The notes under the pieces: generated by a model
Database searches by the model: none
Seen by the model: only the letters and a program-made list of their open reading frames with translations
Told to the model about the DNA's origin: nothing
Shown here: one piece after another, positions 21,249 through 32,723 of the stretch
How positions within the stretch are numbered: position 1 is the first letter of the stretch
Layout of the letters: the number at the start of each line of letters is the position of its first letter
NCBI GenBank assembly: GCA_035610365.1
Contig: CM069435.1
Location: forward strand, 87,453,389 to 87,517,388
Direction of reading: 5' to 3'
Length of the DNA: 64,000 nucleotides
Source of the DNA: Aquatica leii
Lineage: Eukaryota > Arthropoda > Insecta > Coleoptera > Lampyridae
Translations under genes and position numbers: made by a program

Positions 21249-21749
21249 GTGACATCCAATTCTTGGTTCGGTGATACTGCCTCTCAATGAATCAGACAAA
21301 GTTGACTCTGTCGTTGACGTGAGCATATGACAATACTCATCTAGACATGAGTGTTTTGATCGTCTACGGACTATCTATGCGTGGCTTTACCATGGTGACG
21401 ACTTCTGGAGTTGCTGTCACTAACTGTGCTTCTGGTTGTTTAGCGATAGCTGTTGGATGGTTTTTAGGTGGTTCTCGGCCTCTGATTGAACGAATAAGAG
21501 TAGATAATTCGTTGTTGTCATTTTCCACAAAAAATCAAAGCGCGGACACATGATAAACTTCGATAACATTGTTTAGGTTATTGACGCTTGTGATTTTGTA
21601 CGTGATTTGCGAAACCTTTGTCTTTATACCCTTTCGCTGCGTCACTTAACTGGTCCCGTATACGGAACTTTGTCTTCATGTTCATAAGAAGAAACATTCT
21701 TATAGTGTCTGAACACCGCTTAGATGCATCTTGTCGGAATTTATTAGTC
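21249..21749 (-). repeat. Gypsy segment (copy A), continued right of the nested LTR element
   Basis: Near-identical to 26971-27470, including ttcttggttcggtgatactg and ctttaccatggtgacgactt (one base changed in the other copy). On the minus strand it encodes the proline-rich C-terminal end of a Gypsy pol. Similarity stops at about 21749. Confidence 0.8.
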
Positions 21750-22150
21750 TAAAATAAACAAAACTAGAAGGAACTATGAACGAAGCAGGTACTCCTTACA
21801 AAACTGAGAAGAAAAAAGTTCCTACTTAGCTTAATACCTGAACTAGAATAACTACGCTATTTTGAAATTAAAGTAATATATCAAACCCAGCACAGTTCAA
21901 ATATCAGGCCAGACAATATACCGCACTACATTGACATCATTAGTTTTTTAAAGTACTGCTGCAACATTTTTTTGAAGAGAAAAAATCTGCTAAACAGACA
22001 CGGGTTGCCAGTACTTTACTGTTCTGCTGCGGTTCGTGCTGTTACCTGGTATTCCATATTTTCTACAATTATGTTTCCAGATCGGCTTGTGTTTTATATT
22101 GTTTTAGTAATTCTCTGTAATTTGGGCAGCTCATATTTTCTTTATTACAT
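21750..22150. other. Non-coding stretch
   Basis: No convincing gene or repeat. Similarity to the Gypsy copies ends at 21749. Confidence 0.4.
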
Positions 22151-22179
22151 TCGTTTATTTTATGTTCTTTCGCAGTTGT

Positions 22180-23640
22180 ATGTATGCCCTTATTTTCCAA
22201 TAGTTCTATAATCCATATGCTTTCAATTCCTTTTCCAATCAATTTTTCTGCAATTTTCTCTTCTATATCTAAGATTGCATATATTACTCTCTCTTTATTA
22301 CTCTTGTTACTTATATTTAGTTTAGTTTATATTTCATCGGTTTTCCCTCTATTTTTATTATTACTTCTCTTAAGTTGTCATGTATTTCACTCTCTGGTGT
22401 CGACTAATTAATGTCCATTATCATCAGTGTTTTATTTTTAATTATTTTTTGCTCATTGCTCATTTTTTCTTACACTTGTTTTACGAATTTTTTCCGATTT
22501 TCTTTCCGCGTATGTCTAATTTGTACGTACATTTCAACTTCTTTTTTTCCATCAACTCTTCCTGTTTTTATATCATCGGTTTGTATTTTAGACTCCATGT
22601 TTTTAATTATGTCTGCATTGGTACGTTATACCTTTCTTAAGTTTTATTATTATCGTTTTTTTTCGGTTTTTACTTATTTGTTTTCATTTTCTTGGTTTTC
22701 GTTTTTTTTCCTTTATACTGTATATAGCCTCTTGTATCATTCAACCTCATTAGTATTTCACTTATTTTTTTTAGTTTTTCTACATTTTGTTCGGTTGTAA
22801 CGTAGCACAACTTTTTCGTTATTTCTTGTTTTACTTTTGGCTTATGTTTTTTTAGTGTTTTGCATAATTATTTCATATTTGTGTGCATTTTGTTTCTTTT
22901 GTCATTAGTTTGATATCTTTATTTTCTTCCTCTATTAGTGAGTGTTGTTATTTACACATCTTAGCATCCTAATTCCAATTTCTTCTTTTTCTTTCATTAT
23001 TTTTTGTATTGTTATGTTATAGTTTATTATTTCGTTTGGCTTTGTATTTATTAATTCTTCTTTTTTGTTTGTTATTATCACTATATCTTTTTTTGTGTCT
23101 CTATGCATTAGATAATTTATGTTTTTTCAGAAAGGTTACTTTTGGCCAAACCGTTTGTATTATCTTTTTCAGTTCTTCTGGTGTTTCGATGTTTTCTATC
23201 TCCTTTTCTATTTTTTCAGTAAGCGTTTCTTTTTGTCTGTCTGTTTGTGTTTCCTTTTCTGTCTGTGGTTTTCTTTTATATGTTACTTCATATGTTTCTC
23301 TGGCGATATTCCATAATGATCGTACATTATTTTTGTTTTATTCGCAGTGTATTTTACATGTTTTCCCATTTTTCTAATAAATATACTCTAGTTGTATATC
23401 TCCCGCGTTTCCGTATGAGCTCGTTTCCTTCTTCCTCTATTCCTTTATATATTTCTTTTACCAGCCTTTTCTTTTCTTTTTCTGTTCTTGCTGGTGATGG
23501 TATTTTCTCATTATCATCAAATTTTCGACTTTCATCATCCGCCTTAGCTATTCTACGGTAGACAAGTGTTTTATTTGCACATTCTGTGTTTGTCGTGTCA
23601 CCTTTGTGGTACGATAGAGATCTAATTCATCTTAGTCTAG
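22180..23640 (-). pseudogene. Decayed purine-rich coding sequence, possibly retroelement ORF1
   Basis: The plus strand is extremely T-rich and its many hydrophobic frames are shadows. Read on the minus strand, charged protein-like stretches appear in changing frames: DDNEKIPSPARTEKEKKRLV near 23500, a long Lys/Glu-rich stretch ending KKIIQTVWPKVTFLKKHKLS near 23110, KKDIVIITNKKEELINTK near 23050, and GKGIESIWIIELLENKG near 22200. The composition resembles the coiled-coil-rich gag/ORF1 of a non-LTR retrotransposon, but no zinc knuckle or reverse transcriptase is visible, so the assignment is weak. Confidence 0.35.
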
Positions 23641-25480
23641 ACCTATAGTCGTACACCTAAGCTGCATTGCTTCCCTTAACGTAACTGGGTCCTACTAACT
23701 AATATTCTCAATTTGTAAAATGTTTAACTTTAAAATAAAAGATTCCATTAAAAACTAACATTTCATTCTTCATACATCTGTGACGGTTCAATTACTTCTA
23801 CAAAACAGCCAATAGAAGAACAATCATCGTCTTCACCAGTAACACTAATACAATCAATTTTATACCGACTTTTTAGAAGCTTGTGATATCAGCAGTTTTT
23901 AAAGTTGTGGGCAGAATTTATTATTTACTATTGTTTTAAATGACTACTAGAAATGCTTACCATAAAGTTATTAATATTTTCTCTTCTGCACTCGAACACT
24001 CTTTCAAATTTGAGCTTGTCTTTGTAATGGAATCAGCATAATCTTCAACATGGTAATAATGTCTTTTTCATCTAAACTACTACTTGACATTTTACGACAA
24101 CAATAGCTTTGGTACTACTGAGTTGTTAATAGCTTGGTATACCCGACTACTACTGTAGCAAACTCGTTTGCAGTATAGGTGCAATTTTGGTTGCAAACCA
24201 GTCAAGACCTTGGTTGTGAGAATTTCTTTCTTGAGCAACGAACTCGAACGCGGTGCTGTGTTATCTAACGTTAGCGTTCGTTCTCTAAATTCTCTACACA
24301 GCAAATGTTAAAATTTTATTATAAGTTTGGAGAACTCCTTACGAGAGAATTGAACTCGAGTCCGCCCAACAGGTATGTGTGTTGAGTCCGCTTCTATTTC
24401 AGCAGTACTAGTATAAATAAAGCAGAAAAAAAGATGAAGAAATTAGCATTGATGAGGGACTGGTAAATGAACATAAATCTAAGCAATCATAAATGATTTC
24501 CATTTTATTGGTCAAATTACACTTTTGTTACACAGCCGCTCTAAACTGTACGTCATTTTCTGTTATTATCGTTAATTATCGTTTAATATTTAGTAATATC
24601 TGTATTTTTGTTGTATTTAATTTGTATAACCACATGCAACCAAAAATAGTACAAACATAAATCTCTCAATTAAGTTTTAACAGATTACTATTAAATCAAA
24701 CTAAAAACTTATATAAAAAAGTACTCATGATTATGTGGAGTAGGTAGCGTAAAAGCGATGTAATAAAAACGCGATCACAGATGAGATAAGTTCCGCTTCC
24801 GCCAAGTTTTGGTTACAAATCAATTCAGTTAAAAATTTGACAGAGCAAGGCCAAAAATAACTCTATATACAGTAGTATAAATAATATAAAGTATACAAAA
24901 CATAAACAAACATAAATGTAAGGAGTCATACCATGGAAACAACCTACCGCAACTAGAATAAAACAAATGTGCAGGGTCTTATATCATAGAAGCAACTTGC
25001 GCGATTACGGATAAAAAGTACAAAAAAGCAATCTGTGGACGTTCGTACGGTATAAAACTATAATATATTGATATGTATACCAATTATACTCAATACAAAT
25101 TACAATCATTATCAAAAGGTTAACAAGACGCAATGATATTACCATCAAAGAAGATGTCTAAACTTGGTATCATCTAATTATAAACGCATAAAAAACAAAT
25201 GTAGAATTAAAGTCTGATTAGCAATTTGAAATTAATAATTAATTACTTACAAAGAGAATTATTTAATAAATTTACGCAAATTCATTCTAAAACACTAATA
25301 ATAAAGTACTCGGTAAACGTCTTCGTAGACGTCTTACCGCGTAATTAATTTTTACTGAGTTTTCAGCAAACAAAATGGATAAATTAAAAGTGGCATCATA
25401 GGAATTTTAAGGTAATGTAAGCTACTAATTGCGCAGTTATTTAAACAGAAAGGTCAAATAAAGTTTTGTTTTGTAGTTAT
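23641..25480. other. Non-coding stretch with no supported gene
   Basis: AT-rich sequence with short frames only. A segment at 24340-24420 on the minus strand has a B-box-like gagttcaattctc, but no complete tRNA fold was found. Nothing else stands out. Confidence 0.4.
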
Positions 25481-25520
25481 TGAGTACTTTACCAACAATT
25501 AAATAATAATCTCTGTTACA

Positions 25521-26222
25521 TTAAGGATTATAAGTCAATATTTCAAAGTTACTAAATCTCGTGTTAGTTCCAGGTATCGCTAATCCATTATTATTTGGAT
25601 CATTCTGAAGCACTTTTCCAATAATTGTCTGGCCATTATAAGCAATTCTTCCAATGTTTATAAACAGTCCAATTTCAGAACCGCCTATGACTAAATGAGT
25701 GTTGGTGAGTTGATAAAGCTCGTTTTTGTTGACAAGTTTCCACTTAAGCTTATGCAATGCACTCGAACATAGAATCTAAAAAAATTGTGACAGGGTTAAA
25801 GAGAAAAGTTATAAAGCTTACTTTCATGTATAGACTATAGCTGTAAAAGCCTTCGCTGTTACACTTACTTTGATGTTTTTATCAGCAATTATGTCTTTGT
25901 CATACGCCGAAGTACTTATTTTTGAACAACCTTGATATATAGTACCGGGCAAAAGTTCGTATTCTTTAATATACACTTGTCCTATAAATGTAACGTCACC
26001 CTCTTCATCAAGACCTCCTGGAACAGCATCTAACGGAACAGTTCCGTAAAAATCTCTCCAGTAATATCCTAGAAAAAGTTAATCATATCTTGGTTAAAAA
26101 ATGTAAGAAATTTTACCTAAAACGTAAGAAGTGTTGTAATTACGACATTTAACACCGCAAGGCGATAACGCGTTGCTACAACCGGCCAAAAATAATAGCG
26201 TTAGTAGTATTACTACTTCCAT
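25521..26222 (-). CDS. Secreted DM9-repeat (DUF3421) protein, 186 aa, intact
   Basis: Three exons: 26222-26117, 26068-25869 and 25775-25521, with introns of 48 and 93 bp that have GT-AG borders. The product begins with a signal peptide (MEVVILLTLLFLAGCSNALS) and a CGVKC cysteine pair. Two DM9 repeats follow: residues about 36-101 (GYYWRDFYGTVPLDAVPGG, TFIGQVYIKEYELLPGTIYQ) and about 115-186 (HLVIGGSEIGLFINIGRIAY, NFEILTYNP). DM9 proteins in insects and molluscs are mannose-binding lectin-like and linked to immunity. A secreted binding role is therefore likely here, though the ligand is unknown. All splice phases keep frame and no lesion is present. First member of a six-gene minus-strand family. 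Confidence 0.87.
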
Positions 26223-26261
26223 TTTCTACTTAATTTAATTATTTAATTCTGATGGAATGAG

Positions 26262-26269
26262 TATTTAAA
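26262..26269 (-). promoter_or_regulatory. TATA-like box of the first DM9 gene
   Basis: TTTAAATA on the minus strand, about 40 bp upstream of the ATG at 26222. A similar box occurs at the same distance in the other DM9 genes, implying a very short 5' UTR. Confidence 0.55.
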
Positions 26270-26777
26270 GGTTTTTCTAACATACTTATTTGACAAGTTC
26301 TATTTATGTTCACATCTTTATCTTACAGAAGTTTTTGCAAAATATGCTAATATTTGCTTGTGTATTCGTTTGCTAACATTATTATTACTATTTTTTGACA
26401 TACATTAGTAAGAATAATGTAGTACATTGAAACTTTCAGAGCAAGTTAACTTGCAAAACTATTTAATTAGACTGAGCAAACACAAGCTTTTTTAGCTTGA
26501 TAAAATTTTTACTATCTTTTGGTAAACAATATGTTTTAATCAATTTTTAAAAATTCATAGATTATTATATTCGTAGTATTTTTAGATTTAATTAAATTGT
26601 AGTTGTGTATAAAATTTATTTTTTTTGTTACAAGGACCGTAGTTCAGTTAGGTTATTTCATGACTGCCGAATCGTCAAGCAACTTAGGTGTGGTTGCTTT
26701 ATCTTCTTCTAGTAACACACATTTTTAACATTACATTACATTCTCCCTTTTTGGATAAAATTACCGCACTAGGTGAC

Positions 26778-26970
26778 TGTTATATTATAATTACATACTA
26801 GTACTCCTGGTACTTATGCAACTCTGAATGCAACCTTGTATGGAACCGGGCTGAGAAAGTCAGTCTGCTGTATCCATCCTCGGTGGCAACACCTTGTTTG
26901 TTTGATATGAAGTTTTAGTAACTATAATAAAATATTGCTTTTCTTTAAGTTCTTTAACGATACTATAATA
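26778..26970 (+). mobile_element. Solo LTR of the 193-bp-LTR family
   Basis: 193 bp matching the LTRs at 17048 and 21056, starting TGTTATATTATAATTACATA and ending in tactataata (final CA mutated to TA). It is flanked by the same 5-bp duplication GTGAC (26773-26777 and 26971-26975) at the same position in the same host sequence as the full element. It is thus the recombined form of the same original insertion. Confidence 0.92.
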
Positions 26971-27099
26971 GTGACATCCAATTCTTGGTTCGGTGATACT
27001 GCCTCTCAATGAATCAGACAAAGTTGACTCTGTCGTTGACGTGAGCATATGACAATACTCATCTACACGTGAGTGTTTTGATCGTCTACGGACCATCTA

Positions 27100-28270
27100 T
27101 GCGTGGTTTTACCATGGTGACGACTTCTGGAGTTGCTGTCACTAACTGTGCTTCTGGTTGTTTGGCGATTGCTGTTGGATGGTTTTTAGGTGGTTCTCCG
27201 GCCTCTGATTGAACGAATAAGAGTAGATAATTCGTTGTTGTCATTTTCCACAAAGAATCGAAGCGCGGACACATGATAAACTTCGATAACATTGTTTAGG
27301 TTGCTGACGCTTGTGATTTTGTACGTTATTTGCGAAACCTTTGTCTTTATACCCTTTCGTTGCGTCACTTAACTGGTTCCGTATACGGAACTTTGTCACC
27401 ATGTTCATAATAAGAAACTTTCTTATAGTGTCTGAACACCGCTTAGATGCATTTTGTCGAAATTTATTAGCCTTACGGGTACGATCGTGGTTACTAGCTA
27501 ACTTACAAGGGTACGGCGTTATTTCTTCTATTACGTTCTCATTGTCGATGATAGCACGGAGGTCATGATGCACTCCATTGGAGTACGCATCTCTGTTATA
27601 AAGAACAGGTACGGTGAGGTATATATAATGAATAAATTGCTTCTATTGTTCCTGGCAAAACGTACAGAGAGAAACGACTCGGAGCATTTTGTACGGTGTG
27701 TGGTTCTAATATTAATCCTTGTTTCGTCGTTCCTCTGGATTCGAAGACGGATGATAAACAGAAATAAAGTTTTGCTGTATACCCAAGCAATATGTAACTC
27801 TTAGCATGATATCGCTGATCAATTGGACACCGTTCTCACTGATTATACGTCTAGGAGTATAACGGAGAAATATTTCGTCGATAAGTACTCGGACACAGAT
27901 TTGGTTTTAGTATCTTCCACAGTAAGTACTCAACGTTCTCTATGTTCACCAGTCGGCAAAAAACCAAATAGATCGATGCAAGCGTCTCGAATCTTTGATC
28001 AAGCATTAGGGTTGGAAGAAATCTTGCCGATTTCAGATGGCTTGGTTTAAACCTTTGGCATTCTAAACATTTTCGAACATGGTTGGTTAGGTCACGCTTC
28101 AGTATTGACCAGTAATACTTTGCATTAACTTTAGCAACAATTTTATTAATACCGTAGTGGCTGGCATTAGGTGCAATGTGACACTCATGAAAGATCTGTT
28201 TGATGCTCCAGTTAAAAATGACTAACTGTCTGTCTTGTCAAATTCAAAACACACGATAACCTAACGTAGA
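27100..28270 (-). pseudogene. Integrase and C-terminal pol of Gypsy copy B
   Basis: The HHCC zinc domain is clear at about 28.20-28.03 kb (IFHECHIAPNASHYGINKIV then HVRKCLECQRFKP). Core remnants (a DNG-like element and VYHPSSNPEERRN) lie in different frames at about 27.85-27.70 kb. A helical tail (27573-27241) and a proline-rich end (EAGEPPKNHPTAIAKQPEAQ) follow. Many stops and frame changes. Confidence 0.65.
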
Positions 28271-28599
28271 CTTGGATCTTCCAATTGCTTTTCTCAAAGA
28301 TCTCGAAGCGATGTTCATGACATCATAACAGCTACATGACATATTTTACAAGAACCATTTGTCGTCTCGGTGCACAGCAGTCGAGATAACATGTCAGCCG
28401 CAACATTATGTTTCTCTAGTAAGTAATCTATTCGAAGTTTGTATGATTGTAAGGTTAACGCCTATCTAGCCGATACTCAGTGAACACAGGAATATCAGCC
28501 ATTTCAATAATTTATGATCTGACTTCACGATGACAATCGAACTCTCAATATATTTACAAAATTTTGTCGCAGCATACACAATTGCTAATGGGTCTACTC

Positions 28600-29100
28600 T
28601 TATATTTCACCGGCCACTCTTACGGCCCCTTTTTCTGAAAAAGACATGCTTCAATAGCGTAAGAACTTGCGTCTATTTTCAAAATGTAGGGCAGGCTATA
28701 GTCGGCTTGACGCAGAATTGGGGCACAGGTTAGTAACCGTTTCAAAGTATCAAAAACGTCTTTTTGTTTGCGTTTCCACAGAAAAGTAGACTTTTTTCGC
28801 GTTAGAACATTCAAACGCTACCAATGTGTGGTATAAATCGCTAAAACCGACTACAGGTTTAAAGGAATGACACTACCACGCAAACGCATTTCTAAAATTG
28901 CACTTAGTTTATTCGGATCTGGTTCGATTCTGGTTTAGGTGATCACATGTCCTAACACTTGACTCGATTCACATTCAATTTAAATAAACGAAAGCGTTCA
29001 AACTATGATTTCCATTCCGCGATGTGACGATCTAAAGCAGGTGAAAATGATTAGCCTTCAAATTTAAGGTAGACATGTACAACGTGGAGGATGTAACGTG
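28600..29100 (-). pseudogene. RT/RNase H junction of Gypsy copy B
   Basis: 28814-28620 encodes the RT thumb-RNase H junction typical of Ty3/Gypsy: FLWKRKQKDVFDTLKRLLT, then PILRQADYSLPYILKIDAS with the first RNase H Asp. Upstream sequence to 29.1 kb is too decayed for the YxDD motif to be seen. Confidence 0.7.
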
Positions 29101-29479
29101 CAAGAGGTAATTATCCTTGGCAATAGTAGTAAATATACAGAAATTGACTTATCTGCATCTCAATAATAATATTTGCTGTGGCAATAAAATCCACGCTTAA
29201 AAGTGTTTTACCGTACGTATGATTGAATATCGCTACAAACGTGGTTGTTACACAAGGATTTTATACTGTAGCATCGCAGGTAAAAGAATGCGCTACTGCG
29301 TTTTTTCATCCGCAAGGAATAATGAATCTTTTATTCTATCAAATGCTTGTATAATGACCGGGAATGTATTTTGCTCCGGTATAAATGTAGACTAACCTCT
29401 TTAAACCATTCACCGTTAAGCAAGAAGAGATCTCGTATTGGATGCTGTTGCATCCGTTAACATGAGTTCAAACGACGCC

Positions 29480-29650
29480 GACGTGTACTCGCACAGTAGG
29501 ACCTAACAAAGTTTTTGCCACAATCGAAACATTTTATAGCAGATCATGGCTTGGTTATGGAAGATTCTGTGTTGTTTGTACGTATCTTTCTACATTCCGA
29601 CTGATTGTGTTTAAACTGTTTGCAGAAATTACATCCCATACATTATACTT
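29480..29650 (-). pseudogene. Gag zinc-knuckle region of Gypsy copy B
   Basis: Two adjacent knuckles on the minus strand: CNFCKQFKHNQSEC fits CX2CX4HX4C exactly, and CFDCGKNFVRSYC is a second one with its His replaced by Arg. A stop lies between them. Confidence 0.55.
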
Positions 29651-30189
29651 TTGACTTACTTCTGCAAAGGAATCTTTAACAGATCGAGCGTGTTCTATTA
29701 GATTGTCAAAAGATGTACATCATGTCTAATTTCTGACCGCCAAGAATTGGTTGTTCAGGTAATCGCAAAAATAAAGTTTTAGCGTTGCTTACAAATATGC
29801 TTGTCGGTTTACAATGGCTTTGTCAACTAATAAATAATTTGCGAAATATTTTGTGCGCGGTCTTATTTATACTAAATGCATGGCGTATTTTATTCCAGAA
29901 ACGTAACTGTCATTTTTTCGTATGGAAAACTATTAATTTTCCTTTCCGTTTTGAATATCGCATACCATCCTTGTTGTAAATGGGTAAATCAAATTTGATT
30001 TGTATGTGCTATCTGTGAAAGTTTCGCTGGGGTAATAATTCACTTCTGTTTTACGACTCGATTAATTTTTTTCGTATTATAATTTGAAGCACGTATAGAT
30101 ACAAGCATTGAATACAAACACTAGTCTTAAGAGCATTATTCAAATCAGGGGCGTAACTATGAGTCTGCTTGTTCTAAAACGTCTGTCGA

Positions 30190-31130
30190 ATGTTGGAAAC
30201 CAAGAAGACCAAAACTACACCTCTTAATCTTCAATCAGACGGCATGGTGAAACAGATGAATAGAACGATGGAAAAGTATCTCGCCAAAGTGGTTTTTAAA
30301 CACCAACGAGACTGGGACCAATATTTACATCTGTTTCGAATGGCGTATCGATTATTCGTTCACGAGACTACCGGACAAAGTTTTGCTTGTGTGAGGTTTG
30401 GACGTAAGATAAGCTTACAATGCGATCTTCACTTTGGATGCAAGGAGAGTTTCAACATGACGACCTGGTTTGGTTGTACAAACCACAACAAAAACGAGGG
30501 TTGTTTCTAAAGTTACAGAGATTATATAAAGGCCCATACGTCATTTTGGCAAAAATAAATGACGTCATCTACCGCGTCCGAAAGTTACCAAGAGGCAAAC
30601 CGAAGGTAGTACACATCAATCGGTTGTTCTTCTACGCCGACAACAATACGGACGACGATGAAGACACCAGAGTGGTCAACACAGTGACATATAAGGACAA
30701 TGAGAAAGTCTGCAATGACTACAGAAGTACAACAAGATCTGTTTGGCGTACCGAAGCACTATTACCTTGCACACTGTGTTGCCCAAGACTTGCGCATGTT
30801 CAGAGAGATTGCCGTAGTATTTACGTTAAAGTTCAGACGCTTAGATACACTTTAAAAACAGCGACCTACAGTAGGAAGAGTTTTGAAGATTCAAGATCAA
30901 CAACGGTCCATCTAGTACTTAGTTACTAAGGAGTTGTCTTATTAGAAGCCCAAATTCAGAGTTTCATGAAACGTCTGACTGGACCTGAGAGACCACATCA
31001 TGCGAAACAACATCAGCAAGCTGACGGTTCCCAAGCTTGGCTATGGTTTAAACTAACTGGATTGGAGGATTGTGTGGAATATAGTAGAAGTCATATTCTG
31101 GGGTACACGAGCTCAAGTATTGGTTTGCAG
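30190..31130 (+). mobile_element. 3' fragment of the macro-domain Gypsy family
   Basis: 30190-30700 encodes the integrase end (LQSDGMVKQMNRTMEKYLAK, then GKPKVVHINRLFFYADNN). It is clearly homologous to 36860-37440 of the larger element, with an internal deletion relative to it. The macro-domain region follows. The upstream part and both LTRs are absent. Confidence 0.85.
30700..31130 (+). pseudogene. TARG1-like macro domain in the Gypsy fragment, broken
   Basis: From ATG 30700, in a frame different from the integrase end, the sequence reads EVQQDLFGVPKHYYLAHCVA then QDLRMFREIAVVFTLKF, then after stops YLVTKELSY and KLTVPKLGYGLN, and ends NIVEVIFWGTRAQVLVCSYN. This is collinear with the macro region at 37563-37970. 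Several in-frame stops exist. Compared with macro-domain ADP-ribosyl hydrolases of the TARG1/OARD1 type, the order AHC(V/I), the early x-M-x-x-(G/E)IA-x-F segment, YLVTK and P-(K/R)-(L/I)-G-(C/Y)-G is preserved. The residue after the G-x-G-L turn, where TARG1 has its catalytic Asp, is Asn here. Confidence 0.7.
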
Positions 31131-31493
31131 CTATAACTTGAGAAACACGACCGAAAACGATAAATGGCATAGTGAGAAACGATATACAAGCAGTAACTAT
31201 TTCAGAAAAGCTGTTAATAGAAGATTAATTCTCAATAAGAATAAATTTAAGCAGATCTTTTACTAAATTCCTTCTAATTCGTAGCGAAAACACTGGCAAA
31301 ATGATAAAATTTAAGAAGAAATTTCGTGCGAATTCTTTTTGAAGTGTTACATTTATTTCAAACTGTTACGATTTTTTAAATTGTTTTAAAATACGTTTTT
31401 TTATATTTATTCAAGTTTTATGTTTAAAGCTTTTAATTAAAAAAAAATATTTAAGATTTCAATTTTTTATTTTTAAATTTTTACTACAAACTT

Positions 31494-32142
31494 CTAACAA
31501 TTATAAGTCAATACTTCAAAATCATCAATTCTCTGATTATTCCCCGGTATCCATAACCCGGCGTTAGATGCATCGTCTTGAAAAACTTTGCCTACGAGAG
31601 TAATGCCGTTGTAAAAAGTTCTTCCGATGTAAACAGTCAGACCAACTTCAGAACCACCAATCACTAAATGACAGTTAGTTAGTTTATGAAGTTCTCTTAC
31701 TCTAGTGACCTTCCACTTAAATTTGTACGGTTTGTTCGTACAAAGAGCCTACGGAAGAAATCAAGTAAAATAATCTTACTAAAAATTACTACCTTGATGT
31801 TTTTGTCAGGCGTTAATACAAACGCATGAGCCGAGGTGTATATTTTAGAACAGCCGCGGTATAAAGTACCAGACAAAAGCTCGTGTTCTTTAATATACAC
31901 TTGTCCAATGAACGTCACATCGCCTTCTTCATCAAGACTTCCCGGTAAAGCATCGTTCGGAATTGTACCAAAAAATCTCGCCAGTAATACTCTAAAAACC
32001 TATTAATAATTACAAAAAAAAACAAACGTGTTTTACCTAATACATGAGAAGAATTATATACCGGACATTTTACACCACACGGAGACAAGGCTCTGCAACT
32101 GACGATGAACAAACACAAAAAGGTCAAGCTGATAATTAGCAT
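31494..32142 (-). pseudogene. Second DM9-repeat gene, one-base frameshift
   Basis: Same three-exon layout as the gene at 25.5 kb: 32142-32037, 31991-31793 and 31748-31494, introns of 45 and 44 bp. The signal peptide (MLIISLTFLCLFIVSCRALS), CGVKC and second DM9 repeat (HLVIGGSEVGLTVYIGR, DDFEVLTYNC) are intact. Exon 2 is 199 nt instead of 200: a run of six T near 31970-31975 appears one base short, which shifts the frame just after YYWRDF. Everything else, including splice sites, is well kept. It is either a very young pseudogene or a homopolymer error in the assembly. Confidence 0.8.
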
Positions 32143-32170
32143 TTTATAATTTGCATTATATTGTTGCTGC

Positions 32171-32178
32171 TATTTAAA
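32171..32178 (-). promoter_or_regulatory. TATA-like box of the second DM9 gene
   Basis: TTTAAATA on the minus strand, about 30-36 bp upstream of ATG 32142, matching the placement in the first DM9 gene. Confidence 0.5.
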
Positions 32179-32454
32179 GACGCTTATTTTATTGTACCTT
32201 TTTAATCTTTTTATTATCATGCTTTGTTTATTAACAAACAAGTTTATGTAAACAAGCTCTTGAACAAACCAAATGGTTTTGAAAAATTTATGATTGTATT
32301 CGCATACGTTCTAATTTCTCGTATTTTTTAAGTTTTATCATTTGTAAATTTACAATTTTTCAGCCTCTTTAAGCGACTCAAATGATAAATAATTATACAA
32401 ATCACTGTCAAATTATTCTTAAACAATCAATTGAAAGCAAACGTCAATATTAGA

Positions 32455-32723
32455 TGTAAAACTTTCGAGAAATTATTCTCAAGTTTGAGAACTTTCGCGA
32501 GGTTTTTGTACATTTCGAGAACGTTCACAAATAGATATAGAAAATTTTTGAACGTTTAGCCAAAATGTATAAATGTGGCACAAACAAATCATAGATCAGT
32601 TATTCCAGCAATTTGAAAACGGCAGTGTTAAGAAGATTATTCAAGTTTAAATAAATAAGTAGTTCACAGGTGCGAGGTTTGCGATTTTTAGTATAAACAA
32701 ATAAGTTTTTAATAATCGTTACA
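32455..32723 (+). repeat. 5' LTR of the macro-domain Gypsy element
   Basis: Starts tgtaaaactttcgag, ends atcgttaca, followed by t and tggtgacaggtg as candidate primer-binding site. The TATA-like tgtataaatg is at about 32565. Confidence 0.75.

Larger units (their letters stand above)
26445..30100 (-). mobile_element. Decayed minus-strand Gypsy retrotransposon (copy B)
   Basis: Read downward from about 30.1 kb, it holds gag zinc knuckles at about 29.5-29.65 kb, a weak protease-like stretch at about 29.2 kb, RT/RNase H at 28.8-28.6 kb, integrase at 28.25-27.55 kb and a proline-rich pol tail at 27.3-27.1 kb. It ends in a polypurine tract (aaaaagggagaa, about 26744-26755) and an LTR-like segment (26445-26743). 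The 5' end is missing, cut by the plus-strand Gypsy fragment at 30.19 kb. Frames are broken everywhere. Its 3' part is duplicated at 1055-1208 and 16865-21749. Confidence 0.75.

Noticed and set aside
22184..23561. Long hydrophobic plus-strand frames that look like membrane proteins
   Set aside because: They overlap in different frames, consist of Phe/Leu/Ser from T-rich DNA, and the opposite strand has more protein-like composition; low-complexity shadows.
24340..24420. Possible tRNA gene with a B-box-like gagttcaattctc
   Set aside because: No acceptor or anticodon stem pairing could be found on either strand.
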